Shown piece by piece: positions 47,455-58,140 of a stretch of 64,000 nt of DNA; within the stretch, counting starts at the first letter, position 1; every line of letters starts with the position of its first letter. The DNA comes from Polyodon spathula (taxonomy: Eukaryota; Chordata; Actinopteri; Acipenseriformes; Polyodontidae): assembly GCF_017654505.1 (NCBI RefSeq), contig NC_054535.1:50266348-50330347 (forward strand), in the 5' to 3' direction. The notes beneath the pieces were generated by a model, which saw nothing but the letters and a program-made list of their open reading frames with translations, did no database searches and was not told where the DNA came from. The translations under genes and the position numbers were made by a program.

Positions 47455-48647
47455 CGTCCACAATCTCCCCGTAGTTATCAACACACTGTGGAGTCGAGAT
47501 GGGGAGAGGTGGGAACAGTGGGAGGAACAACACCACCTGGCCTCCTTCCCAGAGGTTGCCCTCATGGTGGTTAATTACCTGGCGGTAGACATGGGAGATG
47601 CCCCGGTCACTCCAATAAAGAGGGGTGAGCCACCTTCCCGAGAGCCAGAGAGGGGTGAGCCACCTTCCCGAGAGCCAGAGAGGGGTGAGCCGCCTTCCCC
47701 AGAGCCCGAGCAGGAGGAGGATCTGCCGTCGTCCCCAGAGCCAGAGAGGGAGGAGGAGCTGCCGTCCCCAGAGCCAGAGAGGGAGGAGGATCTGCCGTCA
47801 TCCCCAGAGCCCGAGAGGGAGGAGGAGCTGCCGTCGTCCCCAGAGCCAGAGAGGGAAGGGGGTTCTGCCGTCGTCCCCAGAGCCAGAGAGGGAGGATCCG
47901 CCGCTCCCAGAGCCAGAGAGGGAGGAGGATCTGCCGCCGCTTCCAGAGCCCGAGAGGGAGGAGCCGCCACCCCCAGAGCCCGAGAGGGAGGAGCCGCCGC
48001 TCCCAGAGCCCGAGAGGGAGGAGCCGCCGCTCCCAGAGCCCGAGAGGGAGGAGCCGCCGCTCCCAGAGCCCGAGAGGGAGGAGCCGCCGCTCCCAGAGCC
48101 TGAGAGGGAGGAGCCGCCGCTCTCAGAGCCCAGAGGGGAGGAGCTATGGCCCAAGGATGCCTGCCTTGCACCACCCAGGGATGCCGCGCCCGCTCCGCTC
48201 AGGGATGACACATTTGGATTGCCTGGGTTTGCCTGCTGCTGCTCCGCATCGCTTGGGACTGCTGGTGTCTCCTTTATGTTTTCTAGGGTTGCCGAGGGAG
48301 TTCCACTAGAGGGAGCCGGGCCGCCGTCGCCGCCTCGGCCACTAGAGGGAGCCGGGCCGCCATCGCCGCCTCGGCCACTAGAGGGAGCCGGGCCGCCGTC
48401 GCCGCCTCTGCCACTAGAGGGAGCTGGACCACCTCCGCCACAAGAGGGAGCCGGGCCGCCTTCGCCACCAGAGGGAGCCGGGCCACCGTCGGCGCCTCTG
48501 CCACCAGAGGGAGCCGGGCCGCCGTCGCCGCCTCTGCCACCAGAGGGAGCCGGGCCGCCGTCGCCGCCTCTGCCACCAGAGGGAGCCGGGCCGCCGTCGC
48601 CGTACTACCTTGGAGATTCGGGGCCCCCTCAACCAAAGAAGACTTAG
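47455..48647 (+). pseudogene. PE-repeat protein of the deleted LTR copy (frameshifted)
   Basis: The frame begins in the central domain (LPVVINTLWSRDGERWEQWE; EVALMVVNYLAVDMGDAPVT), then enters Pro/Glu/Arg repeats ([14 protein letters not shown], [14 protein letters not shown]). A frameshift near 47860 moves the reading to another frame. That frame runs through more [10 protein letters not shown] units, a roughly 50-residue non-repetitive spacer ([20 protein letters not shown]... to about 48300) and a second array of [10 protein letters not shown] units, to a TAG at 48645-48647. The zinc knuckles are deleted. Confidence 0.7.
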
Positions 48648-48771
48648 GGGCTCCAACATCAACCCCACCCACCACCACCCACCCAAGGGACATAACTGGA
48701 CTTTTGGGGGGAGGGGGTAAGGGGGGAGTTGGCCGATTGCGGCCGGTGTACGTTGTACATGGGGGGAGGTG

Positions 48772-49189
48772 TGTGGCAGAGCAAAGCTCTGCCGTTTTTA
48801 AATTGGCAGGGATGGGGTTAACTTCCCCTACCTGCCTGGGTTTATTATGTTCAGGTGGCTGGGGTTGATTAGTTGATTAGGTTAATTAACGATCAATCAG
48901 TGCCCAGTCACCTGACATAGAAGGAGGCCTCTGTTTCTCATTTGGGAGAGGGAGCTGAGGAAGCAGGTTGGTTTTTTTTGGTTGTTTGGAAAGTTTGAAT
49001 CCAGTGAAGGCATTGCCCAGCCTGGAAACTGTTATTTTTGTAAGTTTTGCTTTTTGTCTTTCTTTGTGTTTAAATTGTTTTGTTTTGGCCCTTGTGCCCT
49101 TTCATTTTTGTGTTTATTTATAATAAAATAGTTATTTTTTTGAACTGCACTCTGTCTCTGGGCCTCTTTCCACTCGCCAGCCTGCCACA
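48772..49189 (+). repeat. 3' LTR of the deleted zinc-knuckle/PE element
   Basis: 418 bases, TGTGGCAGAG...CTGCCACA, about 90 percent or more like the LTR pair at 57-60 kb by eye. Poly(A) signal within tataataaaatag near 49120. It directly follows the polypurine tract. Confidence 0.9.
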
Positions 49190-49786
49190 GTCCCATAACA
49201 AGAACAGTGTTGCACGTATGCTCTTCAATGTTGGTACAGTTGTGCAGCTCATAATAAAGTAATAACTAAAACCGAATGAAGATTGGTTTGGTGGCCATAT
49301 TGGAATTAACGTTTAAATTTTATCTCCTAGGGCGTGCCAATATGGTCAAAGTTATAATGGAATGCATATAGGAAGTCATATGTGCTCTATGAGAAAATGT
49401 CATCACCTGTGACCTCTGACCTCTCCAAAAGGTCAAACTAAAAACTGGCTCCTTATTTGTCATGATTGAACCATATTTTCTTTGGAAGCCTTTATAGTTG
49501 TTAGCAACTCTAGTTTTGTTTTTTGTAACCGTAATTTGCAACTGACACTGGCTTTAGAGATTGTTGCTAAGACCCGGGATTTCATGATTAGTGACGTATT
49601 TTCTGCTCAGCCCGAATTATTCGGGCCAGCCTGCATAGTGAAATGGCACCAAAGAACTAGGGTACACACCCGAATTGGAGGCCAACTCAAGTTTTACAAA
49701 ACCATGGAAATGCAGTATTTGGGGGGGGGGGGCAATTAGGGCCTGTACTCGAGTTGGCTTGACTATGGAAATGAGGTATTAGACAA
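49190..49786. other. Intergenic DNA
   Basis: Continuation of the host sequence interrupted by the LTR element. A G tract at 49722-49732. No gene recognised. Confidence 0.4.
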
Positions 49787-50953
49787 AAGACATTTACCTT
49801 TTTGTTCCTTAGCTACTCCAGTGTAGCTTTGGCTGTGTGCTTTGGGTTATTGTCATGCTGAAAGGTGAACTTCCATCCCCGTTTCAACTTTCTTGCAAAA
49901 GACTGCAGGTTTTTCTCAAGGACTTATCTGTACTTTGCTCCATTCATTTTCCATTCTATCCTGACAATTGTCCCAGTCCTTGCTAATGAGAAACATCCCC
50001 ATATAATATGATGCTGCCATCACCATGCTTCTCAGTAGGGTTAGTGTTCTTTGGGTGATGCACTGTGTTGGGTTTGCGACAAACATAACGCTTTGTATTT
50101 AGGCCAAAAAGTTCAATTTTAGTTTCGTCAGACCACAAAACTCTTTGCCACATGGCTACAGAATCTCCTGACTTTTTTTGCATACTTCAAATGGGATTCA
50201 AGGTGGGCTTTCTTGAGTAATGGCTTCCTTCTTTCCACCCTACCATACAGGCCAGATTTGTGAAGTGCTTAGGATATTGTTGTCACATGCACACTTTGAC
50301 CAGTCTTGGCCATAAAAGCCTGTAGCTCTTGCAAAGTTGCCATTGGCCTCTTGCTAGCCTCTTCTATCAGTCTCCTTCTTGCTCGGTCATCCAGTTTGGA
50401 GGGACGGCCTGATCTAGGCAGGGTCTTGGTGGTGCCATACACCCTCCACATCTTAATAATCGTCTTGACCGTGTTCCAAGGGATATTCAAGGCCTTTGAT
50501 ATTTTTTTTTTATACCCATCCTCTGATCTGTGCCTTTCAACAACTTTTTCCCGGAATTATTTTGAAAGAGCCAAAGTGCTCATGGTTGAGTTTTTGCTTT
50601 GAAATGCACTGCCCAGAAAAGGGAACCTACAGGAACTGTTGAATTTATCCTGAAATCATGTGAATCATTGCAATTTAACACAGGTGTTTGATTTTGAAGG
50701 CGATTGGTTACACCTGAGCTAATTTAGGACTGCTATTACAAGGGGAGTGGACACTTATCCAGCCAAGCTATTTCAGTTTTTATTTTAAAATAATTTTCTA
50801 CAAATTTCTAGAATATTTTTTTCACTTGGAAGTTGTGGGGTAGGATGTGTAGATAAATGAAAAAAAAAAAACTATTTTAATGCATTTTAATTCCAGGCTA
50901 TAAGGCAACAAAAGGTGAACATTTTGAAAGGGGTGTAGACTTTCTATAGGCAC

Positions 50954-50956
<3 letters not shown>
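49787..50956 (-). mobile_element. Tc1-like transposon, family B, copy 2 (one end missing)
   Basis: Minus-strand transposase pieces: NTVKTIIKMWRVYGTTKTLP and GRPSKLDDRARRRLIEEASK (helix-turn-helix, 50490-50269), then RVLWSDETKIELFGLNTKRY (50183-49983). The outer terminal repeat (ccaggctataaggcaac...ctataggcac, 50895-50953) matches the complement of the 29.3 kb copy. The C-terminal transposase and second terminal repeat are absent. Frame breaks throughout. Confidence 0.85.

Positions 50957-51020
<64 letters not shown>
50957..51020. repeat. (TA)n microsatellite
   Basis: About 32 TA units abutting the Tc1 terminal repeat. Confidence 0.97.
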
Positions 51021-51022
<2 letters not shown>

Positions 51023-51239
51023 ATAATATAACTTGAACTTTAGCACTGACACACACTTTTAATAATAGCATGTGCAGCACTGATTGGCCATACCAAGGTC
51101 ACTTCCCTCCACCCTTAATGGTCCACCCTTATCAGTACTGCATCTCCAGCCAAGCCCCAACCTGTGTTTGCTGTATTTTTCATATACCTCTTTATAGACG
51201 TGCATACTGATAAATCATCTCCTGATCACTCATATTATC

Positions 51240-51594
51240 ACCAAACTCCTCAATAATGCGATCCAAGTTATTATTTTATTACTATAACATCTCAAAAAGC
51301 TCTGCAAACGTCCATGATATTCTTTGAGCACTGGATGCAGAAGCAGCTACCTCCTTTGTTTATGTCTGCTTATCTCTGTTTGGTGCAGCTGCTAGGGCTA
51401 TTGCTTCGGGTTCATTCGGCTCCTATTGGTCTCACTCGGCCATTGAATGGTTTTGTCGGCTTTTTCTGGAGAAAAAACAACTAGAGACCTGTCCTTGACG
51501 TCTTTTCAATGATGTCGGACAGGGTTCGACATTGGACTGGAAAGAGAAAATCGTAATGTTGGACCTGGTCCGACATTGGTCCACAAAGGGTTAA
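51240..51594 (-). mobile_element. piggyBac-like terminal fragment
   Basis: The segment ends ggtccacaaagggTTAA at 51591-51594. In complement this is TTAA-CCCTTTGTGGACC, the TTAA target plus CCCTTTG start of piggyBac ends. Subterminal copies of gtcggac/gtccgac motifs (51514, 51536, 51567) support it. The other end was not found. Confidence 0.45.
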
Positions 51595-52082
51595 AGGACC
51601 ACCCACCCACCCTCAAGTCCCCTCTTTTTTGTCTTCGGCTTCTTCCATGAGTGGGTTTGAGGGTGGATTGGTCCTTCTGGCGCTTCTTGCCGGGACCTTG
51701 AACTGGTTGCGGTGGGACCCGGGTGACTTGCCCAGGGCGACTGAAGCCAAGGCCAGTGACTGGGAGCTAGCCATGGTTGGCAGAGATGTGCGGCTGTGGA
51801 CCATCGTAGCGATATCTGGGAGACCGAGGGTAGAGCAGAAACAGGCAGGACGAATGCAGCAAATAGCAGGGGGAATGCTAGTGACGTCTGCGTAGTGATG
51901 TCTGGGATGCCAGGAGGAATGACGCAAACGACCAGGCAAGCAACTGTGCCTGGTAGTGCTGTGACCTGTGCACAAGGTCGAGTGGAGGGAGAGCCAGGCA
52001 TTCCAGTATCCACACTGGCAGGGCAAGGGAACGTACCCATCAACGCCAGACTGTCTTGCACGAGCGATATCTGGGGCCGTGA
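51595..52082. other. GC-richer segment of unknown origin
   Basis: Open in more than one frame on both strands with no recognised domain. Its composition differs from flanking AT-rich DNA, so it may be a retroelement internal fragment. Confidence 0.3.
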
Positions 52083-52150
52083 TAGAGGCTATAAAGCAAT
52101 GAAAGGTGAACATTTTGAAAGTGGGTGTAGACATTCTATAGGCACTGTAT
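52083..52150 (-). repeat. Tc1 family B terminal repeat remnant
   Basis: Only the terminal repeat survives (gaggctataaagcaatgaaa...attctataggcactgta), followed by a (TA)n array. Same orientation as the copy ending at 50956. Confidence 0.75.
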
Positions 52151-52151
52151 G

Positions 52152-52152
<1 letters not shown>

Positions 52153-52216
<64 letters not shown>
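52153..52216. repeat. (TA)n microsatellite
   Basis: About 32 TA units between a Tc1 end and an LTR-like repeat. Confidence 0.97.
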
Positions 52217-52217
<1 letters not shown>

Positions 52218-52220
<3 letters not shown>

Positions 52221-52625
52221 ACACAGCCTCACTCACGGTTGTTGTGCCCCTGTAAATGAGACCCAGCACACAGGAACTTGATTTTGAGCACGGACACACA
52301 CATTTAATAATACAAAATAGTCAAAACCTAGCTGTTTGAGCACTAACTAAACAAACATCGGAACCTACTCTAATAACCCGGACAAAAGAACACACAGTAC
52401 CTTTATCATTGATACACACAGTCGGGCTGTTCACATAGCAGCCCTGAAGAAACTACCTGCTCTCTTTAAATAGTCTACATCTGGCTCCAATTTACAATGA
52501 TATCCAGGTGCAGGTGATAATTAACCATTAAATAAATTATCAAACACTAATAAAAACAATACACGTTTTTGGCAGGGAGGATATTAACCCCCTCCCTGCC
52601 TCCCTGCCTATAATATGATATAGGG
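52218..52625 (-). mobile_element. Solo LTR-like repeat, family B, copy 3
   Basis: Shares gttgttgtgccc...gacccagcacac, gcactaactaaacaaacatc and ggcaggga...taaccccctccctgcc with the copies at 22.2 and 28.7 kb, but is more diverged. TATA-like gactatttaaag in minus sense near 52468. Confidence 0.55.
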
Positions 52626-52672
52626 ATATATATATATTATTATTTATATATCATATATCTATATTATATATA

Positions 52673-53371
52673 TAGCTCTGGAAAAAATTAAGAGACCACT
52701 GCAAAATTATCAGTTTCTCTGGTTTTACTATTTATAGGTATGTGTTTGGGTAAAATGAACATTTTTGTTTTATTCTATAAACTACTGACAACATTTCTCC
52801 CAAATTCCAAATAAAAATATTGTCATTTACAGCATTTATTTGCAGAAACTGACAACTGGTCAAAATAACAAAAAAAGATGCAGTGTTGTCAGACCTCCAA
52901 TAATGCAAAGAAAATAAGTTCATATTCATTTTTAAACAACACAATACTAATGTTTTAACTTAGGAAGAGTTCAGAAATCAATATTTGCTGGAATAACCCT
53001 GATTTTCAAGCACAGCTTTCATGCGTCTTGGCATGCTCTCCACCAGTCTTTCACATTGATGTTGGGTGACTTTATGCCACTCCTGGTGCAAAAATTCAAG
53101 CAGCTCGGCTTTGTTTGATGGCTTGTGACCATCCATCTTCCTCTTGATCACATTCCAGAGGTTTTCAATGGGGTTCAGGTCTGGAGATTGGGCTGGCCAT
53201 GACAGGGTCTTGATCTGGTGGTCCTCCATCCACACCTTGATTGACCTGGCTGTGTTGCATGGAGCCTTGTCCTGCTGGAAAAACCAATCCTCAGAGTTGG
53301 GGAACATTGTCAGAGCAGAAGGAAACAAGTTTTCTTCCAGGACAACCTAACAATCTTAATTTTTTCCAGAG

Positions 53372-53374
<3 letters not shown>
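52673..53374 (-). mobile_element. Tc1-like transposon, family C, internally deleted
   Basis: Ends agctctggaaaaaattaaga (52674) and its complement tcttaattttttccagagct (53352-53372) are inverted repeats. On the minus strand the transposase C-terminal third is intact for 116 residues: [36 protein letters not shown] with the third catalytic acid, and KVTQHQCERLVESMPRRM. A deletion joins this directly to the 5' terminal repeat, leaving about 700 bp. Confidence 0.88.

Positions 53375-53376
<2 letters not shown>

Positions 53377-53436
<60 letters not shown>
53377..53436. repeat. (TA)n microsatellite
   Basis: About 30 TA units abutting the family C Tc1 end. Confidence 0.97.
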
Positions 53437-53438
<2 letters not shown>

Positions 53439-53441
53439 GTG

Positions 53442-54072
53442 CAGTCCTCGCATTTAAGACACAATTTGTTCCTGAAAGTCGCATTGTAAGTCAAAGGGTC
53501 AAAGCACATTTTCCCATAGGAACAATGTTATAAATTGAGGTTACGTTCCTAACTCTTCGGCCAGATAATACAGTTTTACAAAAATGACTCGTTCTATTGT
53601 ACTCATGTAAATATTCATTTAAATCTTTACACTCAACCCGGTGATTACAGGCATATTACTCAGACACCTACCTGGCTTTTTTAAAAGTACAGACTCTAGG
53701 CTTTCCAATAATGTATAATTCAGTGTGCATATGTGGTAATCCTAACAGGAAGCCTGAAGTTAAACCCGTCATCATGTGACAGAGTTCAAAGCTTAGGTTT
53801 CGTTTTGAGTCCATTGCTCTTATCAGTCATTGTTAAGGGAAAATATTTTTTTTAAAAAATTTAAAAATTACATGCATGAAAAACAAATGCTAGACTAAGT
53901 CAGGGCGATCACAGCAGGTACTGCTGTTCAGAAACCGAGCATGTGCACATGACGCATGGCTCGGTTATCGCCACATCGATGTCGTAAAGTTGAAGCAGGG
54001 TAATAATGCAAAGTCATAAGTTGTAAGTGCCGTGCGTCAGAAATCGAAGCGTCGTAAGTCAAGGATCTTCTG
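53442..54072. mobile_element. Possible pogo/Tigger-type MITE
   Basis: The left end cagtcctcgcatttaagac and the complement of the right end cagaagatccttgacttacgac are loosely similar. Subterminal gtcgcattgtaagtc and cgtcgtaagtc motifs repeat. Both ends abut TA-rich sequence. Non-coding, about 630 bp. Confidence 0.35.
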
Positions 54073-55113
54073 TATATACTATGTGTATATATCTCTCATT
54101 ATATCATTATATTATTTGTGGTGCACGTATTTAGACAGGGACAAGTATTTAGTTAGAGGTAAAATTATAATAATGTGTATATTAAAAAATCAATGCTAGG
54201 ACAAATATAAATAGAATAAAGATAATTATTCCTTAATATTTTAGGAGTTAATAGATTAAAATTGAGATTTGTATTTATAGTTTTAGGAATAATAGCAGAT
54301 TTCAGTATTAAATATTAGTTATTTTTATATTGTCTTTTCTATTACACCCTGGACATCTTGTGGCTGTTAGACAAAACAGTTTTCTGTTGTGTTGTTGTTC
54401 AGTACTGTGTATTGGAAAATAAAAACATTTGATTCTTATCTGTTCTCTCTCTCTCCTCTCTCGTTGTCTAATGGTCTTGGTGGTCACCTCAAAAAAAAAG
54501 GGGGGGGGGGGAATATAAATTATTTATTAACTATCACCCTTGTCACAAGTCCCCATCTGACATATATATGTTAGGACTCCAACCCAAAATACACCCCGAA
54601 CCCCGAAATCTTTTCATTTTCGTGGTGGGGTTGTTTTGCAAATGACCCCCTCGCAATGCAGAAAATTCTCCTGACCCGAAATCCGATCTGAAGAAGATCA
54701 TCCGAAAATACAACCGAACCCAAGCAGTGAGCAGCAACATCACAATGAGCATCGGTCTTCCAATTAAAGCTACAATGGTTTCAAAGGTTTGTAGACATTT
54801 TGACAGATCAGTGCCAATTGCCCTGGAAGTAAAATTCCGATGAGTTGGAGCGGTCAATGGAAGTCTGCCGGCTCAACAACGCTTAAGTACACTTGTTCGC
54901 TTTGTTGACTTCAAAAAAAAAAAAAAAATACCTGCAAATCCAGATAACGTAGCAAAGAAAATGATTGCTTCTTTGATGAACTTTGGTGCTTGACTTGAGT
55001 GGTGCAGGGAATAACAGTCCAAACAGTTCACATGCGGATTTATTCAATAACAATCCACCCCTATACCAGCAATAGCATTGGGGAAGCCAATACAGTGGGT
55101 TGCAGTCCCTAAG
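54073..55113. other. Intergenic DNA
   Basis: AT-rich. A G tract at 54501-54511 and an A tract at 54914-54928. No gene recognised. Confidence 0.4.
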
Positions 55114-55115
55114 TA

Positions 55116-56236
55116 CATTGAACAAAAATATAAAACACAACATGTAAAGTGTTGGTCTCATGTTTCATGAGCTGAAGTAAAAGATCGCAGAAATTTTCCA
55201 TATGCACAAAAAGCTTATTTCTCTCAAATTTTGTGCACAAATTTGTTTACATCCCTGTTAGTGAGCATTTCTTCTTTGCCAAGATAATCCATCCACCTGA
55301 CAGGTGTGGCATATCAAGAAGCTGATTAAACAGCATGATCATTACACAGGTACACCTGGGGACAATAAAAGACCACTCTAAAATGTGCAGTTTTGTCACA
55401 CAACACAATGCCACAGATGTCTAAAGTTTTGAGGGAACGTGCAATTGGCATGTTGGCTGCAGGAATGTCCACCAGAGCTGTTGCCAGAGAATTGAATGTT
55501 CATTTCTCTACCACAAGCTGCCTCCAACGTCATTTTAGAGAATTTGGCAGTATGTCCATCCGGCCTCACAAGTGCTCTTCATGGATGAATCCCGGTTTCA
55601 ACTGTACAGGGCAGATGGTAGACAGCGTGTATGGTGTTGTGTGGGCGAGCGGCTTGCTGATATCAATGTTGTGAACAGAGTGCCCCATGGTGGTGGTGGG
55701 GTTATGGTATGGGAAGGCATAAGATACGGACAACGAACACAATTGCATTTTAATCGATGAAAATTTGAATGCACAGAGATACAGTGATGAGATCCTGAGG
55801 CCCATTGTCGTGCCATTTATCCACCGCCATCACCTCATGGTTCAGCATGATAATGCACGGCCCCATGTCGCAAAGATCTGTACACAATTCCTGGAAGCTG
55901 AAAATGTCTCAGTTCCCATGGCCTGCATACTCACCAGACATATCATCCATTGAGCATGTTTGGGATGCTCTGGATCGAAGTGTATGACGTGTTCCAATTG
56001 TTCAACGTGTTCAATGGTGGTCACACCAGATACTGACTGGTTTTCTGATCCACGCCCCTACCATTTTTTTTTTTAAGTTATCTGTGACCAACAGATGCAT
56101 ATCTGTATTCCCAGTCATGTGAAATCCATATATTAGGGCCTAATGAATTTATTTCAATTGACTGATTTCCTTGTATGAACTGTAACTCAGTAAAATCTTT
56201 GAAATTGTTGCATGTTGCGTTTATTTTTGTTCAGTG
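55116..56236 (+). mobile_element. Tc1-like transposon, family D, internally deleted
   Basis: The ends cattgaacaaaaatataaa and ...gcgtttatttttgttcagtg are inverted repeats flanked by TA on both sides (55114-55115, 56237-56238). The + strand transposase begins MPQMSKVLRERAIGMLAAGM with a helix-turn-helix (TRAVARELNVHFSTTSCLQR). It jumps by deletion to VLFMDESRFQLYRADGRQRV, HGGGGVMVWEGI and HDNARPHVAKICTQF, then breaks. At 1.1 kb it is shorter than the usual 1.6 kb. Confidence 0.9.
55411..55990 (+). pseudogene. Family D Tc1 transposase (deleted and frameshifted)
   Basis: N-terminal DNA-binding part at 55411-55570, then a deletion junction, then the DD34E core with MDESRF and HDNARPH. A frameshift follows near 55760, and a late segment reads WPAYSPDISSIEHVWDALDR. 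Confidence 0.8.
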
Positions 56237-56239
56237 TAA

Positions 56240-57125
56240 TAACAGTTATTACAAATACAATCCTTTATCCCAACGTCCACCTTTGTGGACAGAAACAAAC
56301 AAGTGGTGCTGTTCCATTAACGCTGGTGCTGGGTAGTGCTGTGCAGTGATAGCAGTGATCTGGCGTTTGTACTGGCTCTGTGGTTGCAGTTCCCTAGCCT
56401 CTACTCCTCTGTAACACAGACAAAAACAAAACAAACACAGCGCTCTGGCGCATTAATACAGTCAATGTAAGTTGCTGTACTCGCATAGCTGCATCCTCCT
56501 TGTACTGCCGAACTCCTCCCTGTGATCAACCCACTGTCATACTCCATCCAATTTGTTCAATGTGCTTTCACCAAAATGGCCAGTTGCCAGGTCTGACCTA
56601 CCATCGAGTTGAGCTGTCTTTGGGAAAGCGTATGCAAGAAATGACTGCAGGGGTAACGTCAGACCAGAAATAGAAACCAAAACACAAGCACTGGCATGTG
56701 AAACAGTGATGCTATGGCGCAAAGCTCTTTATTAAACAAACTAAACAGTTTAAGAAACACAGACCACAATACTCGAAGAAAGGGGCACATTGGCTAAAGT
56801 AAACAAACACTATAACAGAACACAAAACGAATGAAAAACAAGTACCCTTCAGGAAGGTGAGTAAACAGGTAGGGTTTGTAGGGTAGCAGTCGTATTTTCA
56901 ATTTCTCTAGACAGACATGTCTCTGTTCTCCATTCTAAACACACTCAACCTGTTGCAGGCAAAGCTGCAGGATTTTTAGTGGTAACCAAGGGATTAACTA
57001 GCTATTATCTTGTTAACTCCTCGGTCACATTCTGCACAGGTTTACTATGGATGGGTGAGTGTCAGCTAAGAGTACAGTAATAGAATAACAAGACAAAGGT
57101 ATACATAAAATTGTTTTTTATTCAA
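56240..57125. other. Intergenic DNA, possibly LTR-derived
   Basis: The stretch 56700-56870 has an antisense poly(A)-like gctctttattaaac and LTR-like composition, but no definable ends. Confidence 0.3.
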
Positions 57126-57539
57126 TGTGGCAGGCTGGCGAGTGGATAGAGGCCCAGAGACAGACTGCAGTTCAAAAAAATAACTATTTTATTATAAATA
57201 AACACAAAATGAAAGGGCACAAGGGCCAAAACAAAACAATTTAAACACAAAGAAAGACAAAAAGCAAAATTTACAAAAATAAGTTTCCAGGCTGGGCAAT
57301 GCCTTCACTGGATTCAAGTTTTCCAAACAACCAAAAAAAAACAACCTGCTTCCTCAGCTCCCTCTCTCCAAATGAGAAGCAGAGGCCTCCTTTTATATCA
57401 GGTGGCTGGGCGCTGATTGATCGTTAATCAACCTAATCAACTAATCAACCCCAGCCACCTGAACATAATAAACCCAGGCAGGCAGGGGAAGTTAACCCCA
57501 TCCCTGCCAATTTAAAGGGCAGAGCTTTGCTCTGCCACA
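57126..57539 (-). repeat. 3' LTR of the zinc-knuckle/PE element
   Basis: Matches 60086-60501 almost base for base. It differs by a short indel (aataag versus aataacag) and gagctttgctc versus gagctctgctc. Such similarity points to a recent insertion. Confidence 0.93.
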
Positions 57540-57719
57540 CACCTCCCCCCATGTACAACGTACACCGGCCGCAATCGGCCAACTCCCCCCTCCCCCCCCA
57601 CCCCCCTCCCCCCAAGAGTCCAATTATGTCCCTTGGGTGGGCTGTTATGGTGGGTGGTGGTGGGCGGGGTTGATGTCGGAGCCCCCAAGCCTTCTTTGGT
57701 TGAGGGGGCCCCGAATCTC

Positions 57720-58140
57720 CAAGGTAGCACGGCGACGGCGGCCCGGCTCCCTCTGGTGGCGGAGGCGGCGACGGCGGCCCGGCTCCCTCTGGTGGCGGAG
57801 GCGGCCCGGCTCCCTCTGGTGGCGGAGGCGGCGGACGCGCGGACGCGGCGGAGGCGGCGGCCCGGCTCCCTCTGGTGGCGGAGGCGGCGACGGCGGCCCG
57901 GCTCCCTCTGGTGGCGGAGGCGGCCCGGCTCCCTCTGGTGGCGGAGGCGGCGGAAGCGGCGGCGGCGGCGGCCCGGCTCCCTCTGGTGGCGGAGGCGGCG
58001 GCGGCGGCGGCCCGGCTCCCTCTGGTGGCGGCGGCGGCGGCGGCCCGGCTCCCTCTGGTGGCGGCGGCGGCCCCCGGCTCCCTCTGGTGGCGGCGGCGGC
58101 CCGGCTCCCTCTGGTGGCGGAGGCGGCCCGGCTCCCTCTG
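57720..58140 (-). repeat. Array B: GC-rich repeat encoding Gly-Ala-Gly-Pro-Pro units
   Basis: Units of about 33-36 bases (cggctccctctggtggcggag on +) encode GAGPPPPPE on minus. The deleted copy has the same array at 48290-48600, so the array belongs to the family. Confidence 0.85.

Larger units (their letters stand above)
47438..49189 (+). mobile_element. Zinc-knuckle/PE-repeat LTR element, deleted copy
   Basis: Same family as 57126-60501, in the opposite orientation. It keeps the first about 15 bases of the 5' LTR (tgtggcagaggaaag) joined directly to internal sequence that in the full copy lies about 170 codons into the ORF. It then has the conserved central domain, both repeat arrays, the purine tract tggggggaggtg and a complete 3' LTR (48772-49189). 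Flanks gtcct and gtccc are a 5-bp duplication with one mismatch. The LTR TATA box is changed (gacatagaagg). Confidence 0.85.

Noticed and set aside
47575..48211. Minus-strand Ser/Gly or Ala/Pro-rich frames in the 47-48 kb repeat
   Set aside because: Antisense shadows of the PE repeats.
51591..52299. Overlapping frames on both strands in a GC-richer segment
   Set aside because: No recognisable domain, runs into a (TA)n array and a Tc1 terminal repeat, and is open on both strands through composition.
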